Source: Erodium maritimum (taxonomy: Eukaryota > Streptophyta > Magnoliopsida > Geraniales > Geraniaceae). From it: a stretch of 64,000 bases of DNA. Below the pieces are notes generated by a model. It searched no databases, had not been told where the DNA came from, and was given only the letters and a program-made list of their open reading frames with translations. Both the position numbers and the translations under genes were made by a program. Positions 53,448 to 63,836 of this stretch are shown piece by piece. Each line of letters opens with the position of its first letter. The first letter of the stretch is position 1. The stretch is taken from positions 12,343,001-12,407,000 of the forward strand of contig OY997594.1 in the NCBI GenBank assembly GCA_963921825.1, read 5' to 3'.

Positions 53448-53951
53448 ATTACTCCTATCTTTTCGTGATGGAACTTTTATGAACTCCTTCAAATTTCGGT
53501 TATCTTCAAGAGTGTGATATTGCTTGATTATATAAATTATTCATTCGTACTACTTGTTTATCTTATTACTATGCTTTTGTCGATCCGTTTTAACAGTTTA
53601 AGTTTTGACCTACAGGCGGAGTTATTGAGATTTTTCCTACTGAGCGTAAGCTCATCCCCTTTGTTTCTCTCACTGTTTTACAGGAGTACCAGATGTCTAG
53701 AGTGGGCGAGGCTTGGGAGCTTCAGTTCCTTTTGGGATTCGTTTTGGATTTATGTTGCTCTTTACTGTTAAACATTTTATACCTTACTTTGTATTACGAG
53801 CTGTGACTCGTGGAGGATTTCGAACATTTACTTAGATCTTTTGATGGAATTTTTATGAGATTCGAGCACTTTTATCGATCATTTATTATTTAATCTATTT
53901 TAACTTAAGTCGCGTCTCGAATCCGGTCAAAACCGGATTTGGGGCGTGACA
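53448..53951 (+). repeat. Gypsy LTR3, 3' part only
   Basis: The last 504 bp of the LTR, with hairpin at 53642-53653 and acceptor-like TTTTACAG|G. It ends GGGGCGTGACA directly at the target duplication TTCTC. The end reads GGATTTGGGG where LTR1 and LTR2 have GGATTAAGGG. Confidence 0.88.
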
Positions 53952-54565
53952 TTCTCTCTCTTTTTCTCTTCTTTTTTTATGTTTTGCCGAGACTCCCTCT
54001 CAACCATCCCTTTTATCTTGTTTAAAAAATACAAACCCATCACAATGACCATAATACCCTCACTTACCCTTTTGTTTTTAAATTAAGTTCAAGGGTACAT
54101 AAGACCTTTCCACTCCACTCCACCACTTTTTTGATAAGTGTCAATGGGCCCCACTAGTTAGAAAAATATCTTTGTAGATATTTTTCAATCAGATTCGCGA
54201 AATTCGGTCGTCTCGGGCCCCGTGTCGGCCCATTTTCCAAGAATTTACGAAACTTCGTGTTCTACAGTAAAACGGACCAACTAAGACCGCTGTAACGACG
54301 GATAATATTTTTGGATGCATATCGGGCCTCGAACGGACCAAAACATCGCTCAGTTGACTTTTTCGGCAAAAAATCAACTTTTCCCGAATTGGTCAAAAAG
54401 TTGCCCTGAGTCACCCAGAACTCACTCTGGTCGATATCGGGGTCAACTTAAGTTTGATATGACCCTCGGGGTCAATTTTAGGTTCATTTAGGAGTCTGTC
54501 CCAAAATTTTAAATTTTTCCGTTTTTCTGTTGATTGACCGGCATTGACCAGGAGCGGTCCTTACA

Positions 54566-56706
54566 GTTGCAGTTCCCGCCTCAAAAATTTTCTTTTCTGT
54601 GGGATCATAAAACTTATACCCCCTTGAGTGCTCCGAGTAACCAATAAAGTAGCTGCTCACAGTCTTGGAGTCCAATTTTCTTTCTTGTGGCCTATAAGCC
54701 ACTGCCTCAGCTGGACATCCCCAGACGTGAAAATGCTTTAGACTAGGCTTTCTTCCTATCCAAAGCTCATAAGGTGTTTTTGCAACTGCTTTAGTTGGTA
54801 CTCTGTTTAAAATATAGGATGCAGTCTTTACTGTTTCTCCCCAGAGAGACTCAGGTAAGGTGGAATGAGCGATTATACTCCTCACCATTTCCTTAAGAGT
54901 CTTGTTCCTTCTTTCAGCTACACCATTCATGCTAGGCGACCCAGACATGGTTTATTGTGGAACAATAGCGCATTCCTCTAGGAATTCAGCAAATGGTCCT
55001 GGACGTTTCTCTCCTGAGCCATCGTTTCTACCGTAGTATTCACCACCACGATCAGACCTTACTTTCTTAATTCTTTTGCCGAGTTGATTCTTAACTTCAG
55101 CTTTATAAGCTTTAAACACGTCCAGTGACTGAGACTTCTCATGAATGAGATATAGGTACCCATAACGTGAGTAATCGTCTATGAATGATATGAAATATTG
55201 TTGACCATTCCAAGAAGCCGTAGGGAATGGTCCACAAATATTCGTATGAATCAATTCTAAGACGTCCGAAGATCTGTTGGCATTTAATCTCCTTCTTTTG
55301 GTCTTTTTTCCCTTGATGCAATCAATGCATACTTCAAAGTCCATGAAGTCAAGGGGTTCCATAATACCATCAGACACAAGGCGTTCCATTCTACCTTTTG
55401 ATATATGACCCAAACGCTTGTGCCATAATGTTGCTGAAGTTTCCTTATTTAATTTGCGCTTAGTATCACATGACTCCACATGCAAGGTTTCATTATAGGA
55501 TGCAATTGTTTCCAATAAATAAAGGTTGTCATAAGCACTTAAGTAACCGGTTCCAATAACATTTGAATTAAAAGACATACTTAACTTTTTGTTTCCATAG
55601 GAACAAAAATATCCTGATTTGTCCATTACCGGAACATAAACCAAATTTCGTCTAAAAGACGGTAGAACAAAAGTGTCTTTTAAGTCCAAATAACAACCAG
55701 TACTTAACAACGACCTAAAATTTCCAATTGCTTCCACTTCTACCGATTTTCCATCGCCCACAAAGATGTTTCTTTCACCATCACTTGGCTTTCGGTAGCT
55801 CAGGCAACCATGCATAGAAACACTTATATGAGTAGTGGCAGCTGAATCCATCCACCAAGTATTTCTAGGTACTGAAGCTAAATTAACCTCAGATAAGACC
55901 AAAGAAAGATTCATACCCTTCTTTGCATGCCAGGCAAGATATTTGGGACAATCTTTCTTGATATGTCCAGGTTTCTCGTAAAAGTAACAGACATTTTCAG
56001 CCTGAATCTGTTTCTTTTGCACTGGACCTGTAGCAGCCTGAATTGGAGCCTTACGAGTTTGAGACTCAACTTTCCTTTTCTTGCCCTTATCTTTAGAGGT
56101 ACTTGCCAAATGAGCACTTTCAGACTTATCCTGATTTAGTCTCTCTTCCTCTTGAACACAATGAGAAATGAGCTCGTTTAGAGTCCATTTCTCCTTTTGA
56201 CAGTTATAACTAATTTTAAATTGGTTAAACTGCCCCGGAAGAGATACAAGAACCATAAGAACGAGCAACTCCTCAGAGAGCTCGATCTTTAATGCCTTAA
56301 GTCTTGAAACAATATGGTACATTTCCATAATGTGATCCCTTACATTTCCTTGACCCTTATACTTCATCTTCATCAAAGATGTCAGAAGTGAAGTCATCTC
56401 AACCTTATCGTTTTTAGCAAAACGCTTTTCGACTTCGTCAAGGAAATCCTTAGCCTTAGTAATCCCTTCGGATTCTGACCCTCTAAAGGCTTCTGGAATA
56501 GTGTGTTTCATCATCATGAGACACATACGGTTTGAACGCTCCCACCTCTCAAAATACCTTTTATTTTCAGGTGTGCTTTCCGTAGTGAGAGGTCCTGGTT
56601 GTTCTTCCCTTAACGCAAGGTCCACGTCCATGAAACCAAGCACTATTTCTAAATGTCATTTCCAATCTTTAAAATTCGCACCATTAAGCATTGATATCGA
56701 ATTCAT
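54566..56706 (-). pseudogene. Copia gag, protease and integrase part
   Basis: The minus frame starts at ATG 56706 and hits a TGA at 56658-56656, then stays open as gag (AKDFLDEVEKRFAKNDKVEM, YNCQKEKWTLNELISHCVQE). The zinc knuckle reads CYFYEKPGHIKKDC, so the second cysteine is lost. Protease WWMDSAATTHIS has an altered DSG/DTG site. Integrase has the HHCC finger (HKRLGH, CIDCIKGK). The first catalytic aspartate of the usual HTDICGPF is asparagine (HTNICGPF); SDRGGEY is kept. A TAA at 54951-54949 interrupts before [14 protein letters not shown]. The gene continues at 36366 beyond the inserted LTR. Several independent mutations show long inactivity. Confidence 0.9.
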
Positions 56707-56745
56707 GCTAGCAGATATAGATGCAGCAGAAGAACTAGCTGAAAT

Positions 56746-59700
56746 TGTCACGCCCCAAATCCGGTTTTGACCGAATTTGAGACGTGAGTTAAAAAAACAA
56801 TGATTTTCGTCGAAAATACAACCAATAAGGATCAAATCACAATTTTAAAACTTTAGACAAAACCGCGAGTCGCATCTCGATAAAAACAACGGTAAAATAA
56901 TTCCACAGATTAATGGTACGTCTCTAGACACTAGCTAAATCCTCGCTAGCTCCCAAGCTCCGAGAGTCCTGCCAGTACCAATCCCGCTCAACACCTGAAA
57001 TACAACAAAGTAAGGGGGGGGGGGGGTGAGCTTACGCTCAGTAGGAAAGGTAGTTAAGGTTCTGAATCACCGTTCATCACCACGGGTAACCGTCCAATTA
57101 GGGCATACTAGTAAAGCACAACGATTAAAAGTCAAATTAAGATAATTATTCCAATACAACACTTAGCCTTCCATCAGGCACATCACGTAACACAAACTCA
57201 CAACGAACCGACTCATACCACTTTCCACAACTAGCTCTTGACATCCATCACCTACCAATTCTCAATGAACAACGCCTACGGCTATCTCACAACCGACCAC
57301 ACGTGCGAACTCACACTGCCACACATGAATTAGGTACAACCGTCTCGAGTCACCTAACACTCTCACGAGCCCCAAGTCAAACTTAGCCCAAAGCACACAG
57401 CTAGACCGCCCGCAGGGCATACACAACAGACAACGCATAAAGACCAACAATGCACACAGTGCACACATCAGACAACGCACAAGCCCAACAACACACAGAG
57501 CACACACAGCAGACGCTCCTTAAACATAGCCTAACCATATCCAACTTCTCTAGCTATCACAGTCCGCCCAAATATGTCGCACCGACACCCGGTTACCGGA
57601 CACTTTCACAAAGTCGTAAACATACTTACAAGAATTGCACAAAGCCAAACAGCAAGAAAGGGCACACAACGAGATACACACCGATATCGTAAAACAGTTC
57701 CAACGTCGTTGGATGCACTAAGCAAATTGCACACAGTCACTTATATCGTACTGGAACACACAACATCAGTCACGATATCTTCCTCCTCACCCAGACGAAG
57801 GGTAACATCCTCGACCGGAAATCCCTCAGTCCGATGTCTTACACGGGAGACAACTCCACCGAATGCACACAGCTACTTATATCGCACCGGAACACACAGC
57901 GTCAGTCACGATATCTTCCTCCTCACACAGATGAAGGGTAACCTCCTTGACCGAAAATCCTTCAGTCTGATGTCTTCCTCCTCACACAGATGAAGGGCGT
58001 TACTCTCATATGTACCGAATTGGTCATATCTTCCTCCTCACACAGATGAAGGGTACTACTCAACGTACGTATCGAAACGGTACACCCTTCTGTCAACCCC
58101 GTCTTGGGCTACAAATCATAGGGGTATTGATCACGCCATCCTGGCCTCAACACCCTATACCAAAACTAAACACTCGATAATGGTGCCCTCCCGGCTACGC
58201 CGTCCTTTGAACACAAAAGCAGGGTTTTGCACACAGCACAATCACTGATGGTCTCAGTATAACAACCGAACCATCTTAACATACACTCGGTCTATCACTC
58301 ACCCGGTCATATCACAAACAAGGGTTCACGAAATCAAATATGGCACACTTGCACACACACAGTCACAAGATGCAACAACGAATCGATATTATTAGATTCT
58401 TAACTACCCTCCACACCGTCACGTACTTACCATAACTTACCGTCTCCACCCTCTAGGTGGTAGCCCCACCGACTTAACCGGTATCAAATCCCCAATCATC
58501 CCACAATTCAACATATCGAATAAACAGGAAATAATCCACACAGGTCATCAATTTGCATCACTAGTTCAATTCTACTCTTTTCATGTTCGTTATTTATTAT
58601 CTGTTCAAACAACACAAAGCACACTAACAGAAGCACACAGCAAACAATCCTACGGGCGCGACATGGCCCGAATCTACCAGCACAGCAATTCCCAAGACAG
58701 AAAACGTAAAAGTTCACAGTTCATATGTCTACGCTAGTTGTTCGCCTCCTACATGCCAAACTACGATCTTTCCGGTTTTATTATTTCCTAGCATGCATAC
58801 TAGTAACTTTCTGTAATTAAAGCGGTATCCGCTACTTTCCCTACCTCAAGATGATACCACAGCAGCGTCTCCTAGCTGCTGACGACCGGGCCAACACCGT
58901 CTTCTAGGGCGAAGTCCACGAAGTCCAAGTTTGGGTTCGACTCTGGTCTCCTTGGGCGAAGTCCCAGTCTGATTTTAACAGGTAAAACTTATACTCAGAA
59001 ACGGTACAGTCCAAATAATGACAAGTTGACCTTTAAACTCGAAAGATTCAAAAGCGGGATTAAACGACGAATCAGGTTCGAGCACCCAAACCCCGAGCAC
59101 TGAACCCGGTGCACGTTTCCCAATGCATGGTTTTCGAGGTGCGGGTTTCGTGTTACGATTCCCGAGATACGGGTTTCGGGGCACGATTCTCGGGACACCC
59201 GATTCAGTGTTCGGCTTTTAAACCCGTCCTAATTCCGTTTCAACAGCCCCGTTATTCTTTCCACGTTCAACATTCAACAGATCGTGTCAAGTCCCAAAAT
59301 ACAATCCTTTTTACTTAACGGATTTTCGTTTTACATCAGCTTTTAACCCTTTTTAGTTTAAAAACGCGTTTCTTTTCCTCTTTCTCTCTCCGATTCAAAA
59401 CCAGTCCCAAAATCATACAGAAACCCAATTTTTAATTTGAAACTCGTTTTAACTCTTAGCAGATAATACAAAGGTTTTTCTTGTTTGATTAAACACGATC
59501 GTACAGATCCAGAAAAGGTTCGGAGAGCAAAAATAGAAGAAGGAAACAGAGGGATTTCGGTCAAAAACTCGACCGGCCAGCGGCGAAAACGTCGCCGGCC
59601 GAGGACTCACGGTGGTAGCTCACCGTTGGAAAGTAAGGGCGGCGGGGCGCGGCGGAGCACACGGGTCTCTCGCCCGTCTCAGATCGAGACGAAGACGAAC

Positions 59701-60372
59701 ATGTCTATCCCGGATATGAGTGCGCGCCGGCGAAACGGCCACGTCTCGGGATGTGCACGACGACGGCGGGACTCGGCGGCGTTCCGGTGAAGCACAACAA
59801 GAAGGATGAGAGCTCGGTTTGAGGGGCGAGGTTCCGGCGAGTGGCGGCGAGACAAGTCCGAGAGAGAGAGGACTGGGTTAGGGCGTGGCAGTGGGTACTC
59901 GGCGAGGGAAGGGGGCGGCGGTGACGGGTCTGGACGGAGATGGAGAAAGGGGTCAGGAGATGAAGGAGAGGAGGTCGGAGATCGGGAATGGTGGCGACAG
60001 TCGTGAACTGGAGAGTTTGGCGGCGTGAGGAGAGGAGGAGCTCGAGCTTCTGAGGGAGGAAGTCTGCGCAAGCTCGAAGAGGAAGAAGGAAAAAATGCTG
60101 AAGAAACCCTAGTTTTGGGTATAAATACCCGGTCAAGACTTTGTTGGGCCACAGAAGGCTTGGATCAGAGATTGGGCCTCAGGCGAGCCCGGTTTCACGG
60201 CCCAAAGATAAAGGGAAGGGCTGGGTCGGCCTGCTTGGTTCAGCCTTTGCCCTCTTTTTTTTCTTTTTATTTCGCACTCAATCCAAAAATTCGGTTCGTT
60301 TTCCAACCAAGACGATCCAACGAACACTTTTAAATAATTAATCCTTTTTTTAAAACCGATACGGTCTTCACA
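56746..60372 (-). mobile_element. Solo Tekay-type LTR upstream of the Copia gag
   Basis: The LTR runs on plus from TGTCACGCCCC to GTCTTCACA (minus TGTGAAGACCG), 3627 bp. It is flanked by the target duplication GAAAT (56741-56745, 60373-60377). No internal region remains. It has the shared hairpin at 57028-57039 next to a run of 13 G, an acceptor-like TATTTCAG|G on minus near 57000, and a donor-like CC|GTGAGT near 59605. It sits about 40 bp upstream of the Copia gag start, in the Copia leader. Confidence 0.88.
57770..58060. repeat. Short repeats in the third solo LTR
   Basis: TCTTCCTCCTCACACAGATG followed by AAGGG occurs four times with small changes at irregular spacing, mixed with CACGATATC blocks. 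They lie in the part of the LTR proposed as intron. Confidence 0.7.
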
Positions 60373-60377
60373 GAAAT

Positions 60378-61833
60378 TTAACAAAGCAATACAAAAACAA
60401 ATCACATCAAAATCCTAAGTAAACAATAAATCAAATTAATGGTGACTCCCACCCAAGATACCAAGCGCTACATTAATGCATATCCTTTGGGAATATCAGC
60501 ATTAACAGCAAGCGGTAATCTTGTTGTAGTGATCAAACATTGGCAATATATGTCAAACACACACATATCCTTTGGGAATATCAGTGTATGCTTACATAGA
60601 ATTGCTCACTCAGAGCACCTTAATATTGCCACACATTTACCACCACAGTTTTCATTTGAAATTCGGCCAAATATCAACTCGTCTTTGGGTTCGTTAGATA
60701 AACGCATGGATAACAAAGACAAAAAACATCTTAATATTTCAATAAACCAATCTACACACAAGAGGTCACTTTATTGACATTGTGCTTCAATTAATTCATG
60801 AAATACCAGACATCACCAAAATCTGAATTTTACTGTTTCTGAAACTTTTGCACAATTATAAAATAAAATCATGCCATAAACTAAATCTTAACAAGGAGCA
60901 AATAATTAATACAACTATACCAATCTTACTCACATGCATAATAAATTATGCAAAACCAGAAACAAGCACTTAAATCAAGTAAGTAAAGCTTTTTTCTTGA
61001 AACTCATGTCATCAACTTTAAGAATCCACCAAACTTTCTTGAAAATAAACTGTGTACACAAAAATGACTTCTAATCTTTACTTATAACCAACTTTTTAAT
61101 TTTTAAGAAGCCATTAAAAATAATTCGTGAAAGAACTATGTACACAAAAGTGGTTTCAAATCCTTTACTTGAATAATTCCAAGTCATCACTTTTGAGAAA
61201 CCACCATATTTTCTTGAAATTTGTTTTTTCTCTACACATAGAGGGCTTCAAAACTTTTACTTGAATTAATATCAAGTCATCAACATCACGAAACACCAAA
61301 TTTTCTTGAAAATTTGTCATGCACAAGATTTGCTTAAAAAAACACTTTAAGAAGCCATCAAAATTTCTTGAAAACTTTCTCTACACAGAATTGGTTTCAA
61401 AACTTTTACTTGGATGAAACCAAGTCATCAATTTTGAGAAACACCAAATTTTCTTGAAAATTTTCTCTAATGGTTTCTAAACTTTTATTTGGATGAAACC
61501 AAGTCATTAACTTTAAGAAACACCAAATCTTCTTGAAAATTTATTCTGCATAGAGTTTGTTTCATAACTAAACAAGTACATCATGCATTCAAGCTAACCA
61601 CTATGCACGCATTTGAAAAGCCTTCATCTTTGTAAATCAAAGACGTTAACCATGGATGCTTGCATGTACCTTAAAAGTGATCAAAATTAACATCAATCAA
61701 AACTTTTAACCTTAAAGCCTTTAGATCCTTCAAATACAATGACATGCGAAGGAATTGATGACATGCAACCTTAATTTAGTTTCAAGAACACAAAGTTCAC
61801 CATTAATTCAACAAAGTTGGCTCTGATACCACT
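60378..61833 (-). other. Copia 5' leader and primer-binding site
   Basis: On minus, the primer site TGGTATCAGAGCCAA (61832-61818) follows the 5' LTR. The leader of about 1.4 kb has no gene. It contains two copies of ATATCCTTTGGGAATATCAG near 60480 and 60567, and a block of tandem repeats. Confidence 0.75.
60985..61575. repeat. Degenerate ~90-110-bp tandem repeats in the Copia leader
   Basis: Five or six units combine CCAAGTCATCAACTTTAAG, AAACACCAAATTTTCTTGAA, CTCTACACA and GGTTTCAAAACTTTTACTTG. They diverge more than the LTR arrays of the gypsy elements. Confidence 0.7.
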
Positions 61834-62350
61834 TGTAGGAATGAATTTATGGCTCAACCAAAATAATAACAACAAACCAAAGTGTTAATCCATAAACCCA
61901 AACCATGCCTTAAGAGTCTTTGTTGAACTAATATGAACACAAAATCAAAGCAGCGGAATTAATTAAATGTTACTTACTTGAAGCCATGGAAGATTGATTA
62001 CTTGATGAAGAAGAACAAGGTTATGGATCTTCTAATGGATTATACTTGCTCCATGAATTCTAACTCTCAGATGGGGGTGAGAAGAAAGAGGAATGTCAAG
62101 TACTCCATTGGGGACATAACCATATATTTATAGATGGTCAATGCTTAGTTGACCAACTATTTGTAATTTCAATTAGGCCTCTCAACCAAAGGAAATTACA
62201 ACTTGTTATCTACACTTTTAAGTTCTATGACCACTTAATGATACCTATTAGATACACATTTTAATGACCACTTTAAAATGTATCTATAGCCTTAGTGATA
62301 ACATGTACATTAAACACATATTTGCCCACCCAATGGACTTTAATCCAACA
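61834..62350 (-). repeat. Copia 5' LTR
   Basis: The 517-bp partner of 33504-34020. Its right end CCAACA abuts the target duplication GAGCA at 62351-62355. Confidence 0.9.
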
Positions 62351-62355
62351 GAGCA

Positions 62356-62418
62356 AGCATTGATTATGCTTACTGGCCGAGACTATTTAAGGATGAGGGA
62401 TCTGTAATGTTTGATAAG
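62356..62418 (+). other. Candidate host exon, right part
   Basis: With the Copia and one GAGCA removed, the plus strand from 33490 reads through to 62418 with no stop. It encodes a segment that includes SIDYAYWPRLFKDEGSVMFD, and ends GATAAG|GTTAAA, an acceptable splice donor. The amino-acid composition looks protein-like, but I cannot name the family. A strong acceptor TTTTTTTGCAG|G follows at 63922, past the hAT-like element. If real, a host gene on plus has been interrupted in this exon. Confidence 0.35.
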
Positions 62419-62647
62419 GTTAAATCTTGTGAGTGACACTGGTTTTTGGACTGTTTTAGGGTTTGTTTTGACTCCGGTCTGTTCACCTGAGTTCTGTATG
62501 AAATTTAAGGTTTTGTGAATTTTATATTGTTAGAACCATTAAATCTAAGGCGTTGATGTCTTAACGATTAAGGATTGATTGTGTTGCTTCTCTTTTCTTA
62601 TAATGGTCATATATTTAAATAAAAAATACTCATGGGTGATCCTGTAG
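62419..62647. other. Possible intron sequence
   Basis: T-rich sequence without open frames, between the exon candidate and the hAT-like element. The 8-bp duplication TCCTGTAG occupies its last bases. Confidence 0.35.
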
Positions 62648-63828
62648 TAGGGGTGGGTACGGCCGGTTAACCGGCACCGGCGTACCTTCCGACCATCGGA
62701 ACCGGAGCCTTCGGTGGTTCAAAGTGCACCACCGGCATTGGGGCCGGTAACTGGAAAAAAGTGTCCAAAACCGACGGTTAAATTAACCATCGGTGATGGT
62801 TAATAACTGGGCCGGCCGGGTCCATTGGGCCTTCTATTGGGCTTCTCTTTTTAAGCCCATCTTAGATTTCTAATAAGAAAAAAAATTACATTCATCTTTT
62901 TATCAGTTCCATTTGCTCATGTATTCCAAATAAAACCTAATTTGATACCTAATTTTCACATTGATTGTTGGCTCTTTCATCTCATAATATAAGAAACATA
63001 AACAGTCTGAAATACATATTACATTACTGGTTGATCATTCATTAGTTTTTTGTACCATTCATATAACACAATATAAGCAGAAGATGAACAACTAAAATAA
63101 ATAGTACCAAAATCTCAAACTACAATAGATCTCAGTTTGAACTGAAACCTGAGTTTCTACTAACATCACAGATCCGAGATGAACAAATAAAAAATATAAA
63201 AACAAAGTCGGATTTCCTAAAATACACAACCGATTCAAATAATAGAATAGAGAGATGAAGAAATAAAGTAGAATAGAAGTAGATGAATAGAGAACCCTAA
63301 AACTCTACGCATGCAATTTTTTTTTCCAGAGAAATGAAAAAGGGGCGGCGGGATAATTGAGAGGAGAATGAAAAATGATGAACCTTTATGTTGTGTAGCC
63401 TATTTATAGAGTGAAGAGTAGGGTTAGGGTTGTAAGGGATGGGCTGCGTTAGTTACTTAAAGTTGGTAATATTATCATATGGGCTTGTAAATCATGCAAA
63501 CCCAATACCAATTAAACCAATTTTTAAGGGTTATGGCCCAAATTATAAACCTAATCATCTTTAACGTTAAGTCGTATACAGAACGCAGCCACCATAGAAA
63601 AGACATACCAGTATAGATATATGGCGTTCGGGAAAGTGGTGTCGGTGCCGGTTTTACCGGTTAACCGACGGTGATTGACACCAAAAACCGGCACCCAACC
63701 GAATATCCCTCGGTTCTTCGTTTTTTCACCGCCGCCGATCGGATTCATCCCGGTGTCGGTGATTCCGGTGTCGGTGCCGGCCGGTGCCGGCCGGTTTCGG
63801 TGATTTCGGTTAAAGTTGCGCAGTCCTA
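62648..63828. mobile_element. Nonautonomous hAT-like element (1181 bp)
   Basis: An 8-bp target duplication TCCTGTAG lies at 62640-62647 and 63829-63836. The ends TAGGGGTG and, in reverse complement, TAGGACTG form short imperfect terminal inverted repeats. Both subterminal regions are packed with CCGG, ACCGGTTAACCGG and GCCGGCCGG motifs, like the transposase-binding repeats of hAT elements. The middle is AT-rich and encodes nothing recognisable, so it depends on a transposase made elsewhere. Confidence 0.75.
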
Positions 63829-63836
63829 TCCTGTAG

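Larger units (their letters stand above)
39359..53951 (+). mobile_element. Tekay/Del-type gypsy composite (LTR-internal-LTR-internal-LTR)
   Basis: The whole block is bounded by one 5-bp target duplication TTCTC (39354-39358, 53952-53956). It contains LTR1 (39359-40986, internally deleted), a full internal region (40987-47038), LTR2 (47039-50127, complete), a truncated internal region (50128-53447) and a truncated LTR3 (53448-53951). A single insertion therefore expanded afterwards, most simply by unequal exchange between LTRs and later deletion. Gag, protease, reverse transcriptase, RNase H, integrase order, the chromodomain-like C terminus and the initiator tRNA-Met primer site point to the Tekay (Del) chromovirus group. 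Confidence 0.9.
36372..54565 (-). mobile_element. Solo Tekay-type LTR, split by the gypsy composite
   Basis: The LTR occupies 36372-39358 and 53957-54565 (together 3596 bp). It runs on plus from TGTCATGCCCC to GTCCTTACA, that is TGTAAGGACCGCTCC on minus. The flanks GTTGT (36367-36371) and GTTGC (54566-54570) are a target duplication with one change. Only one LTR is present, so the parent element was removed by recombination. It lies inside the Copia pol gene. It has the shared hairpin at 36653-36665 before a CCTGCAG|G acceptor-like site, and a donor-like ATG|GTAAGAA on minus at 39241. Confidence 0.85.
33504..62350 (-). mobile_element. Ty1-copia element with nested insertions
   Basis: Identical-length LTRs of 517 bp lie at 33504-34020 and 61834-62350, both TGTAGGAATG...CCAACA, flanked by the 5-bp target duplication GAGCA (33499-33503, 62351-62355). 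The element is on minus: primer site at its right end, polypurine tract at its left. Without the two foreign insertions (36372-54565 and 56746-60372 with their duplications) it measures about 7.0 kb. The gag-pol order gag, protease, integrase, reverse transcriptase, RNase H proves Copia. The gag sequence suggests a Tork-like lineage. All coding parts carry inactivating changes. Confidence 0.9.
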
